Assembly: GCF_033547095.1 (NCBI RefSeq)
Contig: NZ_CP137852.1
Location: 4,489,001-4,553,000, forward strand
DNA from: Sediminicoccus rosea
GTDB taxonomy: Bacteria; Pseudomonadota; Alphaproteobacteria; Acetobacterales; Acetobacteraceae
DNA length: 64,000 nt
Direction: 5' to 3'
Both the position numbers and the translations under genes were made by a program. Shown here one piece after another: positions 1 to 8,304 of the stretch (its first letter is position 1; the number at the start of each line of letters is the position of its first letter). Below the pieces are notes generated by a model. It ran no database searches, was not told the origin of the DNA, and saw only the letters and a program-made list of their open reading frames with translations.

Positions 1-107
1 GCCGCCTCGGCGCCGCAGAGCGTCACGCGCGCACCTCCCTCGGCGGCGCGCAACGCGCAGCGCGTGCCGGCCGGCCCCGCGCCGATGACCAGGACCTGCT
101 GGCTCAC
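1..107 (-). CDS. FAD/NAD(P)-dependent oxidoreductase, N-terminal fragment
   Basis: Only the first 35 codons are in the window; the rest lies beyond base 1. The reading frame starts at a GTG that overlaps the stop of the ABC ATPase gene as GTGA (104-107), so it is translationally coupled to the nitrate transporter. The N-terminus is a hydrophobic strand followed by GAGPAG, the dinucleotide-binding GxGxxG of a Rossmann fold. By position it is probably the flavoprotein of nitrate or nitrite reduction (NirB/NasB-like or a reductase partner). The fragment is too short to choose between these. The coding frame is clear; the exact function is inference from the operon. Confidence 0.6.
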   Translation of the reverse strand, partial: MSQQVLVIGAGPAGTRCALRAAEGGARVTLCGAEA

Positions 108-895
108 GCGGCGGCCGGCAGCGCGTGGCGCTCATGCAAGAAGCGCAGCACCGCCTCGCGCGCCGCCAGGAAGCGCGGCTCGGAGGCCAACGCCAGGCGA
201 TCGCGCGGGCGGGGCAGATCCACCTCAAGCACCTCGCCGATGGTGGCGTTGGGGCCGTTCGTCATCATCACGATTCGGTCGGAGAGCAGCACCGCCTCAT
301 CCACGTCATGCGTGATCATCATGATGGTGGTGCCGAGCCGCGCATGGATCGCCATCACCTGGTCCTGAAGATGCGCGCGGGTCAGCGCGTCCAGCGCGCC
401 GAAGGGCTCGTCCAGCAGCAGCACCTTGGGCTTCATGGCCAGCGCGCGGGCGATGCCGACGCGCTGCTTCATGCCGCCCGAGATCTCGGCCGGGCGCTTC
501 TGAGCGTGCCCCTCCATGCGGACCAGGGCAAGGTTCTCCATGGTCCAGGCATGGCGCTCGGCGCGGGACATATTGCGCCCCACCGTGCGGTCCACCGCGA
601 GCTTCACGTTCTCATAGACGGTGAGCCAGGGCAGCAGCGAATGATTCTGGAAGACCACGGCACGGTCCGGCCCCGGCTCCGTCACCTCGCTGCCTTCCAG
701 CAACACGCCGCCGAGCGTGGCGGGAAGCAGGCCCGCCACCACGTTCAGCAGGGTGGACTTGCCGCAGCCGGAATGGCCGATCACGGCGACGTACTGCCCC
801 TGCTCCACCTTCAGGTCGATGCTGTTCAGCACCAGCGGCGCCGTCGGCCCGAAGCGGACCGAAAGGCGGGAGACTTCGAGAAAGCTGCGGTTCAT
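104..895 (-). CDS. nrtD: Nitrate/nitrite ABC transporter ATP-binding protein (NrtD-like)
   Basis: 263 residues, the usual length for single-domain NrtD/SsuB/TauB-type ATPases. Walker A is GHSGCGKST near residue 43, the signature is SGGMKQRVGIARAL, and Walker B is VLLLDEPFGALDA. The SGGMKQR variant of LSGGQ is typical of the nitrate/sulfonate/taurine subfamily. It would energise import through the NrtB-like permease encoded 13 bases upstream. It lies between a permease/receptor pair and an FAD oxidoreductase in an operon headed by nasT and nasS. That context favours nitrate over sulfonate or taurine, although sequence alone would not separate these substrates. Confidence 0.85.
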   Translation of the reverse strand: MNRSFLEVSRLSVRFGPTAPLVLNSIDLKVEQGQYVAVIGHSGCGKSTLLNVVAGLLPATLGGVLLEGSEVTEPGPDRAVVFQNHSLLPWLTVYENVKLAVDRTVGRNMSRAERHAWTMENLALVRMEGHAQKRPAEISGGMKQRVGIARALAMKPKVLLLDEPFGALDALTRAHLQDQVMAIHARLGTTIMMITHDVDEAVLLSDRIVMMTNGPNATIGEVLEVDLPRPRDRLALASEPRFLAAREAVLRFLHERHALPAAA

Positions 896-908
896 GGCGC
901 GTGCCCCT

Positions 909-1799
909 TCACTGCTCGGTGGTGCCGCGCGTCACCGCGCGACCGGCGAAGGCCATGATCCGGTCCAGCACGAAGCCGACGAGCCCGACATAGATCAGCG
1001 CCACGATGATGTCCGAGAGGTTGGAGCTGTTCCACGCATCCCAGATGAAGAAGCCGATGCCAACGCCGCCGATCAGCATCTCGGCCGCGATGATGGCGAG
1101 CCAGGAGAGGCCGACGCCGATGCGCAGCCCCGTGAAGATGTAGGGCGCCGCCGCCGGCACCACGATGCGCAGGAACCACTCATGCGGGCGCAGGCGGATG
1201 ACGCGCGCGACGTTGCGGTAGTCGGCCGGCACGTTCCGCACGCCGACGGCGGTGTTGATGATGATGGGCCAGACCGCAGTGATGAAGATCACGAAGATCG
1301 CGGAAGGCTGCGCCTCGCGGAAGGCGGCCAGCGAGAGCGGCAGCCAGGCCAGCGGCGGCACGGTGCGCAGCACCTGGAAGATCGGATCCAGGCCGCGCAT
1401 CGCGAGCTTCGAGGAACCGACCAGCATGCCCAGCCCCACGCCCACCACGACGGCCAGCGCGAAGCCCAGCGCCACGCGCTGCAGGCTGGCGGCGAGATGC
1501 AGGCCGAGGCCCTTGTCCAACCCGCCCCGGTCATAGAAGGGGTTGAGGATCAGCTCCTTCGTGTCGCTCCAGACGCGTGAGGGCGGCGGCAAGGTCGCCC
1601 CCGGCCCGGAGCAGAGCCATTCCCAGAGCAGGAAGAGCCCCGCGACGACGAGCAGCGGCGGGATGACCACCGCCAGCGTCTCGTTCACGCGGCGCATGAA
1701 GGCGGAGGCCCAGGCCTTGGATGACCGGGGCGCGGGCGCCGCGGCGGGCGTGGCGAGGGGCGGCGTGGCCGTGACGGCCGGGGGTGTGATCGCGTTCAT
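909..1799 (-). CDS. nrtB: Nitrate ABC transporter permease (NrtB-like)
   Basis: 296-residue inner-membrane permease of the NrtB/SsuC type. A Pro/Ala-rich cytoplasmic N-terminus of about 40 residues precedes the first membrane segment (around 45-65). The EAA coupling loop region reads as RVIRLRPHEWFLRIVVPAAAP, matching the interface that contacts the ATPase. The C-terminal segments are hydrophobic to the end. It begins 2 bases after the nrtA stop and is followed after 13 bases by the ATPase, so the three form one transporter. Substrate is assigned from the NasS/NasT context. Confidence 0.85.
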   Translation of the reverse strand: MNAITPPAVTATPPLATPAAAPAPRSSKAWASAFMRRVNETLAVVIPPLLVVAGLFLLWEWLCSGPGATLPPPSRVWSDTKELILNPFYDRGGLDKGLGLHLAASLQRVALGFALAVVVGVGLGMLVGSSKLAMRGLDPIFQVLRTVPPLAWLPLSLAAFREAQPSAIFVIFITAVWPIIINTAVGVRNVPADYRNVARVIRLRPHEWFLRIVVPAAAPYIFTGLRIGVGLSWLAIIAAEMLIGGVGIGFFIWDAWNSSNLSDIIVALIYVGLVGFVLDRIMAFAGRAVTRGTTEQ

Positions 1800-1801
1800 G
1801 C

Positions 1802-3067
1802 TCAGGCCGCCGAGAGCTTCTTGATGGAGAGCGAGGCGAGATAGGCCGCCGGATTCTCGGGGTCGAAGACCTTGCCGTCGAAGAAGGTCTCGCGCCCGCG
1901 CGAGGTGCCGCTGGGCGTCTCGCCATTCGGCACGCCGGCCCGGGCGGCGGCGGCGCGCCAGATGTCCTCGCGGTTCACCTGTGCCAGCAGCGGCGCCGTC
2001 TCCAGCCCCTCGGGCAGGATGCCCCAGCGCTGATTCTCGGTCAGGAACCAGAGGTCATGGCTGCGGAAGGGGTAGCTCGCGTGGTCGCGCCAGAACTTCA
2101 TGGTGATGTCGGTGTTGGTGGTGGTGCGGCCATCGCCGTAATCCACCTCGCCGCGCATGCGGCCGATGATGTCGTTCACCGGCACGTTGAACCAGGCGCG
2201 GCGACCCAGGATCTCGCACATCTCCTGCTTGTTGGCCGGCGTGTCGCACCAGCGCGCGGCCTCGATCACGGCCGCCGTCAGCGCCTCGGTGGCTCGCGGG
2301 TTCTGCTGCACGAAGTCGGCGCGCAGCGCCAGGCACTTCTCCGGATGGTCCTTCCAGAACTCGCCGGTGACGAGAGCGGTGTAGCCCAGTCGCTGGTTCA
2401 CCAGCTGCGCGTTCCAGGGTTCGCCCACGCAGAAGGCGTCCATGGTGCCGACGCGCATATTCGCCACCATTTGCGGCGGCGGCACGACAATGGTCGAGAC
2501 GTCGCGCTCCGGGTCGATGCCGGCGGCGGCGAGCCAGTAGCGGATCCACATGTCATGCGTGCCGCCGCGGAAGGTCATCGCCACCTTGCTGTCGCTGTTC
2601 AGCGCACGCCGCAGCGGCGAGGCGTCAAGCCGCGCGCCAAGCTGCATGTGCTTGGCAGCAACGCTGATGGCCTGGCCATTGGTGTTGAGCCGCGCCAGCA
2701 GCGCCATGGGCACGGGCTGGTTGTTCTGGGTGATGCGGCCCATGTGGATCAGATAGGCCATGGGTGTCAGCAGATGTGCGCCGTCAATGCCGCCGCGCCC
2801 GCCGCCCAGCACCAGGTTGTCGCGCGTCGCACCCCAGCTCGCCTGGCGGTTCACCTCCACATCCGGCATGCCATGCTTGGCGAAGAAGCCCTTCTCACGC
2901 GCGATGATGAGCGGCGCGGCATCGGTCAGTGCGATGAAGCCGAAGATCGCCTTGCGGACCTCCGGCGTGGTGCTGCCCTGGGCATGCACGCCCGAGCCGC
3001 TCACCGCCTTTGCGGCGGCGAGGAGGGCGGCGGTGCCGGCGATGGCGTTGCGGCGAGAGAGGCTCAT
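1802..3067 (-). CDS. nrtA: Periplasmic nitrate-binding protein (NrtA-like)
   Basis: 421 residues from the ATG at 3067. That ATG overlaps the nasS stop as ATGA (3064-3067), which is why I chose it over an upstream in-frame start. The N-terminus MSLSRRNAIAGTAALLAAA carries an SRR motif before a short hydrophobic stretch, a possible Tat signal. The mature part is of the NrtA/CmpA family: FGFIALTDAAPLIIAREKGFF, then GIDGAHLLTPM, then DAFCVGEPWNAQLV and the pattern RTTTNTD. CmpA/NrtA proteins bind bicarbonate or nitrate; the operon points to nitrate. It delivers substrate to the permease encoded next. Confidence 0.85.
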   Translation of the reverse strand: MSLSRRNAIAGTAALLAAAKAVSGSGVHAQGSTTPEVRKAIFGFIALTDAAPLIIAREKGFFAKHGMPDVEVNRQASWGATRDNLVLGGGRGGIDGAHLLTPMAYLIHMGRITQNNQPVPMALLARLNTNGQAISVAAKHMQLGARLDASPLRRALNSDSKVAMTFRGGTHDMWIRYWLAAAGIDPERDVSTIVVPPPQMVANMRVGTMDAFCVGEPWNAQLVNQRLGYTALVTGEFWKDHPEKCLALRADFVQQNPRATEALTAAVIEAARWCDTPANKQEMCEILGRRAWFNVPVNDIIGRMRGEVDYGDGRTTTNTDITMKFWRDHASYPFRSHDLWFLTENQRWGILPEGLETAPLLAQVNREDIWRAAAARAGVPNGETPSGTSRGRETFFDGKVFDPENPAAYLASLSIKKLSAA

Positions 3068-4029
3068 GCTTGGGTCTCCAGGAGGGGTTCGGGTTCGTTC
3101 AGGCGGGCCGCGGCATCGCGCCACAGCCCGTCATGGAAGGGAGCGAGGGCCTGCGCGTCGGGGATGGTGCCGGGCATGTGCCCGGCCTCGCGCATGGCGG
3201 AGAGCCAGAGGGCCGCCTCCTCTCGGCGCGGCAGGGTGGCGGCGCGGAAGCGGATCCGGTGTGTCGCGTCGAAGGCGCTCTCGATGGTGGCGGGGCTGAG
3301 CTGCCAGAGCGCGCGGCCGGCCATGATGGAGATGGCCTCCACGCGGTTCTCCGGGTCATCGAGCCAGCGCGCGGCAGCGATGACAGCGGCGGTGGCGGCG
3401 ACCGTCTGCTCGCGATGGGTGGCGAGGTATTCCGTGCTGAAGGCGAGCAGTTTCTCGGGGTGCTCGGGCCAGATCTCCGCCGTGCCGGCAACGACCTGGC
3501 CCGCCCCCATCGCCTCGGCCGCCGCCCCCCAAGGCGCGCCGACGCAGAAGCCGTCAATCTCGCCGGCCGCCAGCCGGTGCGCCATGCGCGGTGGCGGCAC
3601 GGCGGTGAGGCGCACATCGCGCTCGGGGTCCACGCCCTGGGCCAGCAGCCAGCGGCGCAGCAGATAGTTGTGCGAGGAGAAGGGAAAGACGACGGCGAGC
3701 GTCGCGGGCGAACGCCGCGCCTTCAGCTTGGCCGCGAGATCGCCGGCCGCCAGTTCGTTCGAGAGGGTGATGCCATTGCCGTTGCGCGAGAGGCCGCAGG
3801 CCACCTGCAGCCTCGCCTCGACGCCGCCGAGCCCGGCCGCCAGGGCGATGGGCATGGGCGCGAGAAGATGCGCACCATCCAGCGCGGAGAAGGCGAGCTT
3901 GTCACGGATCGCGGCCCAGGAGCCCTCGGGCGAGAGCGCCACGCGCAGGCCGACCGTCTCGAAGAGGCCCAGCGCCTCGGCCACCAGCAGCGGCGCCGCG
4001 TCAAAGAGCGGAACGAAGCCCAGGCGCAT
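3064..4029 (-). CDS. nasS: NasS nitrate sensor (cytoplasmic NrtA-like protein)
   Basis: 321 residues from the ATG at 4029, beginning MRLGFVPLFDAAPLLVAEALG. It is homologous to the neighbouring NrtA (same DGAHLLAPMP and GEIDGFCVGAPWG blocks) but starts directly at the first strand with no signal peptide, as expected for NasS. In characterised systems NasS holds NasT inactive and releases it on binding nitrate or nitrite. A longer open frame extends upstream to 4212 but runs through the hairpin leader and encodes low-complexity sequence, so I rejected it. The gene sits between nasT with its leader and the transporter genes. Confidence 0.85.
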   Translation of the reverse strand: MRLGFVPLFDAAPLLVAEALGLFETVGLRVALSPEGSWAAIRDKLAFSALDGAHLLAPMPIALAAGLGGVEARLQVACGLSRNGNGITLSNELAAGDLAAKLKARRSPATLAVVFPFSSHNYLLRRWLLAQGVDPERDVRLTAVPPPRMAHRLAAGEIDGFCVGAPWGAAAEAMGAGQVVAGTAEIWPEHPEKLLAFSTEYLATHREQTVAATAAVIAAARWLDDPENRVEAISIMAGRALWQLSPATIESAFDATHRIRFRAATLPRREEAALWLSAMREAGHMPGTIPDAQALAPFHDGLWRDAAARLNEPEPLLETQA

Positions 4030-4086
4030 GACGCGCGCGGCCGGACGGATGCGGGGGGTGGGGAGGCCAAGCGGGCGCAAGCGGCA

Positions 4087-4107
4087 GGTCCACGCATCGG
4101 GCGGACC
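4087..4107 (-). promoter_or_regulatory. Possible downstream hairpin in the nas leader
   Basis: On the minus strand the sequence folds as GGTCCGC / GTGGACC with a 7-base loop (7 pairs including one G-U). It lies about 35 bases downstream of the second ANTAR hairpin and upstream of nasS. It could be the terminator or an alternative structure that NasT would relieve. No U-tract follows, so an intrinsic terminator is not demonstrated. Confidence 0.3.
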
Positions 4108-4142
4108 GTCATGGGCCACCGGGAGGAGGGCCGGGCTTGCCA

Positions 4143-4195
4143 GGAATGCGCCATTGCATTCCGCCCGTGGGATGCCTCCTATCGCCAGTGAGGGA
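4143..4195 (-). promoter_or_regulatory. ANTAR target RNA: two hexaloop hairpins in the nasT-nasS leader
   Basis: Read on the minus strand, 4143-4162 is a perfect 7-bp stem (GGAATGC/GCATTCC) with hexaloop AATGGC. Fourteen bases upstream, 4177-4195 forms a weaker stem with an internal loop and hexaloop ACTGGC. Both loops have A at position 1 and G at position 4, the known ANTAR RNA signature of paired small hairpins. The element lies 55 bases downstream of nasT, which encodes an ANTAR protein, and about 114 bases upstream of nasS. I infer that NasT binds it to promote read-through into nasS-nrtABD. Confidence 0.75.
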
Positions 4196-4249
4196 CAGGG
4201 CGCAAGCGGCAAAATGCACGCTTGTTAGGCGAACGAACCTGAGTCGCCT

Positions 4250-4885
4250 CTACTCGATCCGAATTGCCGGTTTTTTATTCAGATAGGCCGCCGCCATGGG
4301 CCCCAGCTTCAGCCGCCGCTCCATCGCCATGCGCTGCAGCCGGCGGTGCGCCTCGGGCTCGGACAGGCCCTCATCGCGCATCAGCCGGCGCTTGGCGGCG
4401 GCGATCTGGTCGCGCTCCTCCAGCGTCGCGCGCGCTTCGGCGAGCTGGGCGCGCAGCGCCTCATGCGCCCGGAACCGCCGGATCGCGACCTCCAGCACCG
4501 GCCGCACCCGCGCGGGCGCCAGGCCCTCCACCACATAGGCGGCGACGCCGGCCTCCAGCGCCGCCTCGATCTGCTCGGGCGCGCCGCGCTCAGCGAAGAG
4601 GACGACAGGGCGAGGCTCGTCACGGTGCAGGGCGCGCATGGATTCCAGCGCATCGCGCGAGGGGTCGTCGAGGTCGCAGACGATGACATCGGCCTGGCTC
4701 GCGCGGACGCGCGCCGTCAGGTCAGCCACGTCGGGCGCGATCGCCACGACGGCACAACCGGCCGCTTCCAGACCCAGGCGCACGGCTTCCGCACGCTCAG
4801 GCTCGCCATCCACCAACAAGACCCGCAGCGCTGATGCCCCCTCATTCGGGCCGCGCTGGCGTATTCCCCGCTCCCTGCATGCCAC
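4250..4885 (-). CDS. nasT: NasT, ANTAR-domain antitermination response regulator
   Basis: About 211 residues. Residues 20-130 form a receiver-like domain (LRVLLVDGEPERAEAV, then DVIVCDLDDPSRDAL). A coiled segment leads to a C-terminal ANTAR RNA-binding domain with the typical AAAKRRLMRDEGLSEPEAH and a following helix. NasT binds paired hairpins in nas leader RNA and prevents termination; NasS sequesters it without nitrate. The frame opens with a GTG at 4885 lacking an obvious Shine-Dalgarno sequence, so the true start could be a few codons further in, nearer LRVLLVD. It is the first gene of the operon, and its RNA target lies immediately downstream. Confidence 0.85.
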   Translation of the reverse strand: MACRERGIRQRGPNEGASALRVLLVDGEPERAEAVRLGLEAAGCAVVAIAPDVADLTARVRASQADVIVCDLDDPSRDALESMRALHRDEPRPVVLFAERGAPEQIEAALEAGVAAYVVEGLAPARVRPVLEVAIRRFRAHEALRAQLAEARATLEERDQIAAAKRRLMRDEGLSEPEAHRRLQRMAMERRLKLGPMAAAYLNKKPAIRIE

Positions 4886-5114
4886 GGATGCGGCCGGCGG
4901 GAAAAGACCGGAAGGTTTTGTCTTTCCGATTTGGCATTATTTTCCTATGATACCGGTATGACGAATCCCCTCCCCTCCTCCCTCTCCTGCTCCAGCCGCT
5001 TCCGGCGGGCGGGCGATTTGTCCGAAAGCGGGGTGCTGCGAAAAATGCACGGCGCTGAACTGCCGCGGCCCGGGCGGCCGCGCTAGCCTCGCCGGGTTGA
5101 GGGAGGGAACGACC
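4886..5114. promoter_or_regulatory. Divergent promoter region of nasT and the isomerase gene, with palindrome
   Basis: This 229-base gap holds a locally AT-rich stretch (about 4914-4962) in very GC-rich DNA. It contains a perfect 10-bp palindrome, ATACCGGTAT, at 4950-4959, a candidate operator. A good ribosome-binding site (GGGAGGGAA, 5101-5109) precedes the plus-strand gene. I could not assign -35/-10 boxes with confidence, and no clear sigma-54 site for NtrC control is visible. Confidence 0.4.
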
Positions 5115-5933
5115 ATGCGCTTCGCGCTCTGCAATGAGGTGCTGCGCCATCTGCCCTTCGCCGAGCAGGCGCGGCTCTCCGCCAGCCTTGGCTATGACGG
5201 GCTGGAGGTCGCGCCATTCACCCTGGATGCCGAGACGCCGCACCGGCTGCCCGCCGCACGCCGCGCCGAGTTCCGACGCATAGCGGAAGGGGCCGGCCAA
5301 CCGATCACCGGGCTTCATTGGCTGCTGGTGGCGCCGGCCGGGTTGTCCATCACCGAAGCCGCGCGGCAGCCGGCCACGGTGGATGTGATGCGCGCGCTGG
5401 TGGACCTGGCCGTGGATCTGGGCGCCACCTACCTCGTGCACGGATCGCCAGCGCAGCGGCGTGTGCGCGAGCCGGGCGATGCGGCGCGCGCCGAGGCCGC
5501 CTTCGCCGTGATCGCCGACCATGCCGGCGCGGCCGGCGTCTCCTATGTGCTGGAGCCGCTCGACCCGGGCCAGACCAATTGGGCCTCCTCGCTCGCCGAG
5601 GCGCTGGAGATCGTGATGCGCATCGGCCACCCCGCGCTGCAGACCATGCTGGACACCTGCGCCACCGGGAACGGCGAGAGCGAGAGCGCCGCGGCGCTGC
5701 TGCGCCGCCATGTCCCCGGGGGGCGCATCGCGCATGTGCATCTGAACGACCGCAACAAGCGTGGCCCAGGCCAGGGCGCGGATCTGTTCGCGCCGGTACT
5801 GCGCGCGCTGCACGACACGCGCTACGCCGGCATCTGCGGCGTGGAGCCCTTCGACTACCACCCCGATCCGGTGGCTTGCGCGGCACGGGCCATCGGCTAT
5901 CTGCGCGGGATCCAGGAGGGCATCGCGCCATGA
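5115..5933 (+). CDS. Sugar phosphate isomerase/epimerase (AP endonuclease family 2 TIM barrel)
   Basis: 272 residues from ATG 5115, placed 6 bases after a strong GGGAGGGAA ribosome-binding site. The fold is the xylose isomerase-like TIM barrel: GYDGLEVAPF near residue 30, YVLEPLDP in the middle, MLDTCATGN, then HVHLNDRNKRGPGQG and a terminal GVEPFDYHP. These supply the Glu/Asp/His metal ligands of the family. Relatives include hydroxypyruvate isomerase, tagatose/psicose epimerases and inosose isomerases; the substrate cannot be told. It overlaps the next gene by ATGA (5930-5933), so the two proteins probably act in one pathway. Confidence 0.8.
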   Translation: MRFALCNEVLRHLPFAEQARLSASLGYDGLEVAPFTLDAETPHRLPAARRAEFRRIAEGAGQPITGLHWLLVAPAGLSITEAARQPATVDVMRALVDLAVDLGATYLVHGSPAQRRVREPGDAARAEAAFAVIADHAGAAGVSYVLEPLDPGQTNWASSLAEALEIVMRIGHPALQTMLDTCATGNGESESAAALLRRHVPGGRIAHVHLNDRNKRGPGQGADLFAPVLRALHDTRYAGICGVEPFDYHPDPVACAARAIGYLRGIQEGIAP

Positions 5934-7348
5934 AATTCCGCTTCCTCGAAGCCGAGCGCTTCGAATGGTCCTTCATGCTGCGCATGCCCTTCCGCTTCGG
6001 CGTCATCACCGTGCGCGACGGCATCCAGGCCGTGGTGCGCACGCGCATCCAGGATGAATCGGGCCGCGAAGCCTGGGGCTGGTCGGCCGAGACGCTGGCC
6101 GCCAAGTGGTTCGACAAGGACCCCGCGCTCAGCGACGCCGACAACCAGCACCAGTTGCGCCGCGCGCTCGAGATCGCCGAGGCACAGTCGCTGGCGGCGG
6201 GGTTCAACACCGCCTTTGGCCATTATGCGGATGCCTATGCCGCGCATGTCGCGGCCTGCGCGGCGGAGGGGCTGAACCCGCTGGTCGCGAGCTTCGGCCG
6301 CGCGCTGTGGGACCGCGCGGCGTTCGACGCGCTGCTGCGCCTGACCGGCCTCTCATTCGACGCGGCGCTGCGCGCCAATCTTGGCGGCATGGCGCCGCAT
6401 GCGCTCATTCCGGACCTCGCGGGCTTCGACTTCGCGGCGATGCTGGCCGAGACGCCGCCGCCCGGCCGCATCCATGCGCGCCACACGGTGGGCCTGGTGG
6501 ACCCGATCACCGCCGCCGACCTGGAGGAGCGGGTGAATGACGGCCTGCCCGAGACGCTGGAAGAGGTCGCCACCACCTACGGCCATGCCTATTGGAAGCT
6601 GAAGGTCGGCGGCCATGTCGAAACCGATGTCGAGCGCCTCTGCCGCATCGCCTCCGTGCTCGACCGTCTGCATGGCGGCTACCACGCGACCCTGGACGGC
6701 AATGAGCAATACGAGGATGCGGAGGGCGCGCTGGCGCTCTGGCGCGCCATGCAGGCCGAGCCGCGGCTGAAGCGGCTCTGCGCCTCCATCCTCTTCATCG
6801 AGCAGCCGGTGAAGCGCGCACGCGCGCTGGAGACGGGCATGTCGGCGCTGGCCGCCGCGCGGCCCGTGATCATTGATGAGAGCGACGGCGCGCTGGACGC
6901 CTTCGTGATCGCCAAGGGGCTCGGCTATGCCGGCGTCTCCACCAAGGCCTGCAAGGGCATGTGGCGCTCGCTCATCAATCTGGCGCGCTGCCGCAAATGG
7001 GGCGACGGGCATTTCATGTCGGCCGAGGATCTGACGACGCTGGCGGGCATCTGCGTGCAGCAGGACCTGGCGCTGGTGAGCGCGATGGGCCTGACGCATG
7101 TGGAGCGCAACGGGCACCACTTCATCGATGGATTCAGCGGGCGGCCCAAGGCCGAGGCGGTGCGCTTCATGGAGGCGCATCCCGATCTCTATGCGGACAC
7201 GCCGCGCGGCCCGCGCCTGAAGATCCGCCAGGGCGGGCTGGAGATCGGGAGCCTCGCCGTTCCCGGCTTCGGCAGCGTGGAGACGCCGGATGTATCGGCG
7301 ATGCGCGCGATGGAGAGGGCGGCGTGGCCTCGCCAGGGGCAGCCCTAG
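5930..7348 (+). CDS. Enolase superfamily protein (mandelate racemase/muconate lactonizing-like)
   Basis: 472 residues, starting at the ATGA overlap with the isomerase. The C-terminal barrel carries the superfamily landmarks in order: YWKLKVGG (KxK catalytic lysines), TLDGNEQYED (first metal Asp), LFIEQP (Glu), VIIDESD (Asp/Glu) and STKACKG (second-half Lys). The N-terminal capping part has about 200 residues, longer than usual. Such enzymes abstract a proton alpha to a carboxylate, typically dehydrating or racemising sugar acids. The natural substrate is unknown. It shares a CTAG with the convergent Bug gene: both stops fall within 7345-7348. Confidence 0.75.
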   Translation: MKFRFLEAERFEWSFMLRMPFRFGVITVRDGIQAVVRTRIQDESGREAWGWSAETLAAKWFDKDPALSDADNQHQLRRALEIAEAQSLAAGFNTAFGHYADAYAAHVAACAAEGLNPLVASFGRALWDRAAFDALLRLTGLSFDAALRANLGGMAPHALIPDLAGFDFAAMLAETPPPGRIHARHTVGLVDPITAADLEERVNDGLPETLEEVATTYGHAYWKLKVGGHVETDVERLCRIASVLDRLHGGYHATLDGNEQYEDAEGALALWRAMQAEPRLKRLCASILFIEQPVKRARALETGMSALAAARPVIIDESDGALDAFVIAKGLGYAGVSTKACKGMWRSLINLARCRKWGDGHFMSAEDLTTLAGICVQQDLALVSAMGLTHVERNGHHFIDGFSGRPKAEAVRFMEAHPDLYADTPRGPRLKIRQGGLEIGSLAVPGFGSVETPDVSAMRAMERAAWPRQGQP

Positions 7349-8301
7349 TCCACCGTGATCCGGGCCTCCCGCACGACCCGGCCCCATTTCTCGGTTTCCG
7401 CCTGGAGGAAGCCCGCCAGCGCCTCGGGCGTGCTCGCCTCCGGGTCCACGCCCGCATTGGTCATGCGCTGCATGGCGGCGGGCGTGGCGAGTGCGGCGCG
7501 CAACGCCTCGGAGAGCCGCGCGATGGCTGCGGGCGGCGTGCCGCCGGTCGTCATCACGGCACCCCAGGAGGTGGCCGTGGCCTGGGGGTAGCCCTGCTCG
7601 GCCAGCGTCGGCACATCGGGCATCAGGGGATGGCGGCGTGGGCCGGTCGCGGCCAGGGCACGCAGTCGCCCCTCGCGCACCGGGCCGACCGTCGCCGCGA
7701 TCTGCACCAGCATCATCTGGATGGTGCCGGACATGAGGTCCGCCATGGCACCGCCCGAGCCGCGATACGGCACGTGCAGCAGCTCGATGCCGGCGGCGAG
7801 GCGGAACAGCTCGGCAGCCGTGTGCGTCGAGGCGCCATGGCCTGAGGAACCAAAGGAGAGCTGCCCTGGCCGCGCCTTCGCCAGCGCCACGAAATCCGCG
7901 AGATTGCGGACCGGCAGCGAGGGCGGGACCACGATCACCATGTCGCTCGTGTAGGCCATGCCGACCGGCGCCAGGTCGCGCGCCGGGTTGAAGCCCATGT
8001 TGCGGTAGATATGGATGTTGGTGCTGAGCAGGCCGGTCACGCCCATCAGCAGCGTGTGCCCATCGGGCGCCGCGCGCGCCACCATCTCGCCGCCGATATT
8101 GCCGCCCGAGCCGCCGCGGTTCTCCACGATGACAGGCTGGCCGAGACGCTCGCCCATCGGCTCGGCCACGATGCGCGCGGCCACATCCGTGCTGCCGCCG
8201 GCGACGAAGGGCACGACCATGCGGATCGGCCGGGTCGGCGCCCAGGATTGCGCCAGCGCGGGCGCGGCCAGCGGCGTGGCGAGCAGGGCGCGGCGCAGCA
8301 T
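7345..8301 (-). CDS. Bug/TctC-family tripartite tricarboxylate receptor
   Basis: 318 residues with an N-terminal signal peptide ending around LAAPALAQS. The Bug signatures are all present: PTRPIRMVVPFVAGGSTD, VENRGGSGGNIG, PDGHTLLM, LLHVPYRGSGGAM and the C-terminal EKWGRVVREARI. These periplasmic proteins bind carboxylates or other small polar compounds for TctAB-type transport or for sensing. No tctA or tctB is nearby. It follows a second Bug gene (stop to start 3 bases) at the end of the dehydrogenase/DUF993/isomerase operon, so its ligand is probably that pathway's substrate. Confidence 0.85.
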   Translation of the reverse strand: MLRRALLATPLAAPALAQSWAPTRPIRMVVPFVAGGSTDVAARIVAEPMGERLGQPVIVENRGGSGGNIGGEMVARAAPDGHTLLMGVTGLLSTNIHIYRNMGFNPARDLAPVGMAYTSDMVIVVPPSLPVRNLADFVALAKARPGQLSFGSSGHGASTHTAAELFRLAAGIELLHVPYRGSGGAMADLMSGTIQMMLVQIAATVGPVREGRLRALAATGPRRHPLMPDVPTLAEQGYPQATATSWGAVMTTGGTPPAAIARLSEALRAALATPAAMQRMTNAGVDPEASTPEALAGFLQAETEKWGRVVREARITVD

Positions 8302-8304
8302 GGC

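Noticed and set aside
3064-4212. NasS as a thiamine precursor or taurine binding protein (NMT1/SsuA-like)
   Set aside because: It is closest to the adjacent NrtA, lacks a signal peptide, and follows nasT with an ANTAR leader, which fits NasS better.
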